Source: Cristatella mucedo
Lineage: Eukaryota > Bryozoa > Phylactolaemata > Cristatellidae
DNA: 64,000 nucleotides
NCBI GenBank assembly: GCA_009760855.2
Contig: WPIO01000007.1
Span: 7,263,501 to 7,327,500 of the forward strand
Reading direction: 5' to 3'
The notes below the pieces were generated by a model. The model was not told the DNA's origin. It saw nothing but the letters and a program-made list of their open reading frames with translations, and did no database searches. Positions 59,012 to 64,000 of this stretch are shown here, in pieces (position 1 is the first letter of the stretch; each line of letters starts with the position of its first letter). A program made the position numbers and the translations under genes.

Positions 59012-60075
59012 TAGGAAATCACTTTTATGCTGACGATAGTCAGCTCTATTTGTTATTCAAACCGTTGGAATCTGCTGCACCAACTGAGAAAATGAATGCT
59101 TGCCTTGCCGATATTCGATCCTGGATGTCGGAAAACTTCCTGAAACTAAATGATGATAAAACTGTACTGCTGCTCATAGGACACCCTAAGCGTGTGGCTG
59201 GATTAAAAGGCTTTGCTATTCTAATAGGTGATGCTATTGTGCGACCATCACCATGTGCTCGAAATTTAGGTGTCGTTTTCGACAGCTGCCTCAATTTTAA
59301 AAGCTTCATTCAGAAGACTGCTTCTACAGCTAGCCATCACGTCCGATCCCTATTCAAGATTAGGAGCTGTCTCCCACAGTTGCTTGTAAAAAATTTAACT
59401 AGCTCCTTAGTTCTGTCTCGGCTTGATTATTGTAATTCCCTTTTGGCTGGGCTACCAAAGAAAGCTATTAGGCCACTGCAGCTGACTATGAATATGGCTG
59501 CGAGGCTAGTCTTCAAGTCCCAGAGGTTTGAGCACGTGTCTCCTTTGCTGAAAGAGCTAGTATGGATGCCGGTTGAGAAACGGATACAGAGCAAAGTTCT
59601 TATGCTGACCCACAAGGCCCGCCACGGATTGGCTCCTTCGTACCTAGCTGAACTGCTGCGTCAGTTTCAGCCTGTTCACGCCCTCAGGTCCTGTGTGGAC
59701 AATAAATTAGCTGTCCCATTCCTCCGCCTAAAGACCGTTGGCGACAGAAGCTTTAGATCTGCAGGTCCTAGACTGCGGAACTCGCTTCCACAATTCTTGC
59801 GCAACGACAACTACTCTCCTACTGCCGACTATGGCACATCTTTTTCAGCGGTCCTGAACTGCTACTTCTATGCTACTCACTACCTCAACTGCTCTCCTAC
59901 CTCTGCTATGCTTCCCACTTTCTCTTTGTTGCGTGAGACGAAGTCTGTTGGCTACCGAATGCGTACCGAAAGCCGCTTAGGCTGTGAGCGCGCTATACAA
60001 AACTCTCCTGCGTAACACCCACATTGTCTTTATGACTTTGTGGAGTTACAGACGGAGATACATGCATAATTATTA
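59012..60075 (+). mobile_element. LINE-A 3' half, 321-residue open frame
   Basis: Starts at the catalytic motif (NHFYADDSQLYL in frame) and runs open from 59,050 to 60,015 through the thumb and C-terminal region ([44 protein letters not shown]), then the 3' end GACGGAGATACATGCATAAT. 5'-truncated inside the reverse transcriptase, with the junction in an (ATT)n tract left by the preceding LINE-B tail. Very similar to the 15-18 kb copy. Confidence 0.9.
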
Positions 60076-60084
60076 TTGGCCGTC

Positions 60085-60345
60085 CAGTTCCTTACTATCG
60101 ATTTACCTCACAGCATTTCCTGACTCTATGAAATTTAAAAAAGAAGCTAGAATTCCACCAGTTCCTTACAGCGTTCGTTAGGTGGATACGAATGGTTCTT
60201 CGTGCGCTTATGCTGCTCAGTTCGTCACTAACCAGTCGATCGTGCTTCCTTTACAGCAAATGTAAAGCGCCTAGAACGAGATTGAGCTCTCCTAGGGCCC
60301 TATGCACATGTCGTATTATTATTTTTGTTTTTGTTGTTATAAGTA
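60085..60345 (+). mobile_element. Old LINE-B tail fragment
   Basis: MKFKKEARIPPVP-like coding remnant, AGCAAATGTAAAGCGCCTAG, the hairpin AAAGCGCC/GGGCCCTA (decayed right arm) and a TATTATTATT tail. Confidence 0.7.
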
Positions 60346-60750
60346 AACATACTTTCGCGCATCTCGCAAGCCAGTCTTTCGTCTTTACTTTGCTGCAGTC
60401 TTTATCTCGCAGATGCTGGCGCCCGCTGGTGACTGCGGGCGATTACAGCGAATGCAGCTCTCGCCACCGCCAGCCGCCACCGCCGATTCACGCGGTCGCT
60501 ATTTTTGGCGAGCGGCTTGCGGCGGCGGCAGCGGCGACCAAGTGTCGGTATCGCGCGGTCGGTGTGAGGCGTGAGTGAGGCTGCATTCCGGTCGGTGACC
60601 GGATTCCCCGTCGGCATCCGGCGAGCGAGCGGCGATTCTCGCTCCGCCCGCCCGCCCGGCCGTCAGTCGGACCACTTCGGCGGCGCTGGCCGGGCGTCCG
60701 CCTGCGAAGCGAGCGCGGACGGATTGGAAGGCTCAGCTCCGATGGCGAGC

Positions 60751-60788
60751 CGACGGCAGGCCGCCGCTGGTGCGCCGGCCTGCCGTCG
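60751..60788. other. Perfect inverted repeat, 13-bp stem
   Basis: Arms CGACGGCAGGCCG (60,751-60,763) and CGGCCTGCCGTCG (60,776-60,788), 12-nt loop. Confidence 0.95.
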
Positions 60789-61256
60789 AGTCGCGGGGCG
60801 CCGGCGCAAAGCTCGATCTCGTCGGTCGTGCGCCGCCGCCGCCGGAAGCGGCGCGAGATTACCTGCTCACCTGCACCGAGCCCGCTCCAGCAGCTATCCG
60901 CCGGCCCGCCGCCCCCCGGCTACGGTGGCGAACTGCTACCTTCTCTCGATCGGCTAGCGAGCTCCGCAGTGGCGCAAAAAGGCGGCGGCGGCGGCGGTGG
61001 TATTGCTGCTCGCGTGCAGGGCCGTCCAACATGGCTCGGCGCTGGTGCCACGGCCCACTTTGCTCGACCGTCGCCTCATCCCGGCTTGCGACTCGACGTG
61101 CGTCCACTCAGCGGGTGCTGCGAGCGTCGCCGGTCGCGAGCGGTACGCCTGACGCAAAGCGTGAGCCGCCGCACCCACGCCGCTTGCTTGTTCAGTGATG
61201 ACGCCTGGATCCGACCTTGCGACGCTTTTCGCAAACCGCCCAGGCCTGTCCACCCA

Positions 61257-61352
61257 GGCCGGTCCGCCGAAAGGCCGGTCCGCCGAAAGGCCGGTCCGCC
61301 GAAAGGCCGGTCCGCCGAAAGGCCGGTCCGCCCAAAGGCCGATCCGCCCAGG
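61257..61352. repeat. 16-bp tandem repeat, 6 copies
   Basis: Unit GGCCGGTCCGCCGAAA, four identical copies then two variants (CCCAAA and GATCCGCCCAGG forms). All three frames stay open over it, so the ORFs here are not evidence of coding. Confidence 0.95.
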
Positions 61353-62580
61353 ACGGTCCGCCGCGCGAGCACGCTCGGCAAACCGGTGCGGTGCTGCGTG
61401 CCGCGAAGACGGAAACGCGCCGCAGCTGCTGCACGGCAGCTCCGCCTGCAGCACGCCTCGTCGCCGACCGCCCCTCCGACCGCACCTGCGCACTAGCGCC
61501 TGCTTTCGTTAGCTTCGCACGCCGAGTCTAATCGAATAAAGATCGCGCGTGCGCTTGCGTTTGTGATCTCGGCTTTCGTTGCTTCGAGGCGCAAGTCTGG
61601 ATCGCGATAGGCCGCCGCAGCCGTCACAGAGCGTCTGCTGAAAAGGGCGCCGCAGGGCGGAGGCGACAGTCGCTCCCCGACTGTCTCGGTGCCGGCGTAT
61701 GCGCAGGGCGGGCATCCGGCCTTGACTCACGAAGTCAAGCGACAAGTAGGAGCGCTCCGGAGCGGCGGCGGGAGGGGGCCGGGCAGGGTGGCGGTGAAAG
61801 CAGTGCCGGAGTGCAGCAGCCGCCGCCGGCGAGCATCTGACCCCGATCACATCGCTCGGCGGCCCAGAGGATGTCGACGGCGGAGCAGCTGAGGCCCGCC
61901 GCCGCCGCGCGAGCGGCCCGCTGGCGATCCGCCCCCGCACGTCACTGGTTTACTAGCCCCGCCATTATCGGCAAACCGGCGCCTCAAGTGAAATAACCCT
62001 CACAATGGTGAGTGAACTAACGAGGCAGCATTTTTGTTTAAACGAGGCCCCGGTAGAGCGGCTTGGTCCGGCTCGGCCCGCATTCAGCGGAGCGCCGCTG
62101 CATTGTGCGCTCTCCCCGCCGACGGTGTCGTCCACGGCCGGCGGCGGTGGCGGCGGCGAGGACCAGCGCTCGGCGCCGCCGCTCTCGTCTGCGGCTGACC
62201 GTGCGCGGCGGCGGCGCGCGCGAACGCCGTTTGGGCGCGTCCGGGCTGCGAGTTGCCGCCGGGGCGCATCCGGCCAGCATCTCGAGCCGCGGCCACCGCC
62301 ACCGCAGACGTCAGACGCCGGAGCAGCGCGCTGGGGGTTTCGAGCGCTCAGAGGATATGCGCTCGGCCTCGACAGACTGGTAGGGCCTCGCCCCCTGCCG
62401 CCGCCGCCGCCGACCGTGCATCACCTAGTCGCGAAATGCCGCAGTCAGAGGCGCGCGCCGCTCGCGGTCCTTCGGATGACGGATCGTCGGTAGTGATCGC
62501 CCGCAGTCGAGGTACAAGCGCGGCAGCCGTGTCCAGCCAGCGCCGTCGCTGCTCCGCTGGCGCACAACGGTCGTCAGTCG

Positions 62581-62581
<1 letters not shown>

Positions 62582-62638
<57 letters not shown>
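62582..62638 (+). repeat. (CGG)19 trinucleotide repeat in probable 5' UTR
   Basis: Uninterrupted CGG/GGC tract of 57 bp, followed by GTGGCGGC. It lies 22 bp before a good donor (GGGCAG/GTACGC at 62,660/62,661), so it would sit near the 3' end of a non-coding first exon of the SLC6 transcript. In one frame it encodes a glycine run. Confidence 0.9.
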
Positions 62639-62644
<6 letters not shown>

Positions 62645-62660
62645 CAGAGAGCTAGGGCAG

Positions 62661-63044
62661 GTACGCACGTCCACCGGCCGCGTGCCCCCGGCAGGGTGCG
62701 CGGCCGGCCGCGCCAGGCCGCTCCCGAGGCTGCGGCGGCGCCGCCAGCTTTAGAAGGCAACTAGAAAGCGCTCGCCGTCCGACGGCGCCGCCCCACTGCT
62801 CCAAAGAGCGCCAAAAGCGCGCGAGGTCGCCGCTGCCGCCGACGCCGCTGCCCGCCCCCCGAAGGTCGCTGACCCTGGACGCGCTGCGCCGCCGTTATCG
62901 AAAATCAAAGCGGGGCCAAGTGGATGCGCGCTATTCGTACCCTCCCTCGGCCGCCATAGCTTGCGTAGCCTAGCAGGTGGGCGGAGCCTCCGCCGCTCGC
63001 GGCCCTACTCCGCCGGCGAGTACCTGGCGCGTTTTTTTGTGCAG
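62661..63044 (+). other. Probable first intron of the SLC6 gene (5' UTR intron)
   Basis: Bounded by the donor CAG/GTACGC and the acceptor GCGTTTTTTTGTGCAG, 384 bp. Both sites fit the consensus, but no transcript evidence is available. Confidence 0.45.
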
Positions 63045-63549
63045 GACGCTATCGGCTGACGGAGTGGCGGCGGCGACGACGCGGCGCTCGATCGGAGCAT
63101 GAGACGGACGTGCCGCCGGCTGGTCGCACAGTGCACTCGCTGCCGTTGCCACTGCCGCTGCTGAGACGGCTGCCGCTGCGACTCGCTCTCGAAAATGACG
63201 GCCGTCGAATGCTCGGACGGCCGCGGCTCGCCGACGAGATCGGCGGCGGCGCAGGAGCGCCTGCTCGCGCCGCAGCCGCCGGATAGCGACGGCTTCGGCG
63301 CGGCCGTCGACGACGAGACGACGAAAGCGCTCGGGCACGCCGCCGCGGGGCTCGAGAACGGCTGCTCCGCAGTCTGCTCCGCCGCCGCCGGCGGCGGCGC
63401 CGGTGGCGGCGGCTCGACGGAGCTGAAGAAATGCGACAAGCGCGAGACGTGGAGCTCCGGCCTCGAGTTCCTGTTCTCCATGATCGGCTTCGCCGTGGAC
63501 CTCGCCAACGTCTGGCGCTTTCCGTACTACTGCTACCGCAACGGAGGCG
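63045..63549 (+). other. SLC6 exon with 5' UTR and start codon
   Basis: Inferred exon from the acceptor at 63,043-63,044 to the donor at 63,549/63,550. 150 bp of leader precede the ATG, with an in-frame TGA at 63,162-63,164 that excludes an upstream start in this frame. Confidence 0.55.
63195..63549 (+). CDS. SLC6 family monoamine transporter, first coding exon (partial)
   Basis: Start of a sodium- and chloride-coupled neurotransmitter transporter that returns monoamines across the plasma membrane. The ATG has A at -3 and is the first after an in-frame stop. Residues 1-80 form a variable cytosolic tail with an Ala/Gly-rich stretch (63-73). Then [20 protein letters not shown] and [17 protein letters not shown] carry the pre-TM1 RETW signature and TM1. 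Asp102, in the place that binds the amine group in dopamine, noradrenaline and serotonin carriers, separates it from GABA or glycine carriers, which have Gly there. The exon ends in phase 1 (G/GTGAGC), as expected before [16 protein letters not shown] is closest to dopamine/noradrenaline types; a serotonin carrier is not excluded. Confidence 0.9.
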
Positions 63550-64000
63550 GTGAGCGCGCGCCGCGGCGCCCGCGGCCCGGCGGCAGCCGCCGTCTGCCCT
63601 CGCGCGCCCACGCGCCGCTTCCGCGATTGGCGTCGTGGCTCGGCGAGCGCGCTGCGCTCCTCTAGCTGCGCCAGCGCTCCTTCCGGACGCGCTCGGCGGC
63701 GCCCGAGATCACGCGCCGGCCGAGAGGACGCCCGGCCGGCGCCGTCGGGTTGCCGCTGCTCTGATGCGAGGCGCCGGCGATTTGTCGGCGAAGCTAGCAA
63801 CCGCTGCCGTTCGCGCGGCCTCGTCGGCGCCACCACCGATGGCCTCCCGCCGCCGCGCGCGGCGCCGCCTGTTTTTCGGAGGCTCTGCCACCGCCGCCGT
63901 TTCGCGAGCACCGGGCGAGGTGGGGGGGGGGTAGTCCGGAGGTACGCGGGACGTGCCCCTCCCCCGCTCTCGAACGTGCTGCACCCTGCGCGAAGGTGCC
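63550..64000 (+). other. SLC6 intron, 5' part
   Basis: Begins GTGAGCGCGCG, GC-rich, with a G run at 63,918-63,929. The remaining transporter exons lie beyond the window. The 313-residue minus-strand ORF over 62,970-63,911 is the antisense shadow of GC-rich DNA. Confidence 0.7.

Larger units (their letters stand above)
60400..62580 (+). other. CpG-rich upstream region of the SLC6 gene
   Basis: About 2.2 kb of CpG-dense DNA immediately 5' of the transporter. It includes a 13-bp hairpin at 60,751-60,788 and the 16-bp tandem repeat at 61,257-61,352. ORFs of up to 222 residues occur in several frames on both strands, are Arg/Pro/Ala/Gly-rich, and look like composition artefacts. Most likely promoter and 5' leader DNA. 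Confidence 0.5.

Noticed and set aside
60828-61496. 222-residue ORF upstream of SLC6
   Set aside because: Arg/Pro/Ala-rich, overlaps ORFs on the other strand and crosses the 16-bp tandem repeat; no domain seen.
62970-63911. 313-residue minus-strand ORF over the SLC6 exon
   Set aside because: It is antisense to a well-supported exon and its splice donor; the open frame follows from high GC.

Overview
The window is animal nuclear DNA. It has GT-AG introns, CpG-rich islands, many long dinucleotide repeats, tRNA-derived SINEs and many dead copies of L2/CR1-type LINEs with (ATT)n tails. The two host genes I can support are split by introns and lie on the + strand. I cannot name the species; the repeat-rich, intron-rich layout fits an invertebrate metazoan with a fairly large genome.

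Left end (1-10.3 kb): the last exons of a RhoGAP-domain protein. Exons at 660-785, 8,533-8,638 and 10,110-10,284 join with matching intron phases (1, then 2). Together they give the second half of a RhoGAP fold and its stop codon. A weaker exon may end at position 54. The 7.7-kb intron is packed with LINE and SINE debris.

Middle (10.3-46.5 kb): I recognise no host gene. The DNA is built from two main LINE families, called here LINE-A (best copy about 15.4-18.5 kb, apurinic endonuclease plus reverse transcriptase, tail of ACATT repeats) and LINE-B (about twenty fragments, tail of ATT repeats). There are also two tRNA-derived SINE families (SINE-A with a TTTA tail; SINE-B with a tail copied from LINE-B), an 829-bp terminal-inverted-repeat transposon at 44.8-45.6 kb, a 37-bp minisatellite at 40.5-40.9 kb, and long GA, CA and TA tracts.

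Right end (46.5-64 kb): base composition switches to very GC- and CpG-rich DNA, broken by AT-richer LINE pieces. It holds several perfect hairpins, a 31-copy heptanucleotide array, a 700-bp GA/GACA block and tandem repeats of 57 and 16 bp. The last 1 kb contains the first coding exon of an SLC6 monoamine (dopamine/noradrenaline/serotonin-type) transporter, with a start at 63,195 and a phase-1 donor at 63,549/63,550. A (CGG)19 tract lies in the probable 5' untranslated exon just upstream. The GC-rich domain is best read as the promoter and 5' region of this transporter, possibly with alternative first exons (one strong donor at 57,106/57,107).

The LINEs and SINEs work together: SINE-B ends in the same stem-loop as LINE-B, so it probably uses the LINE-B reverse transcriptase. 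All copies seen here look dead. I found no wholly new system. The features most worth following are the base-pair-conserving changes in the LINE-B tail hairpin, the hairpin-rich CpG domain and the CGG tract.
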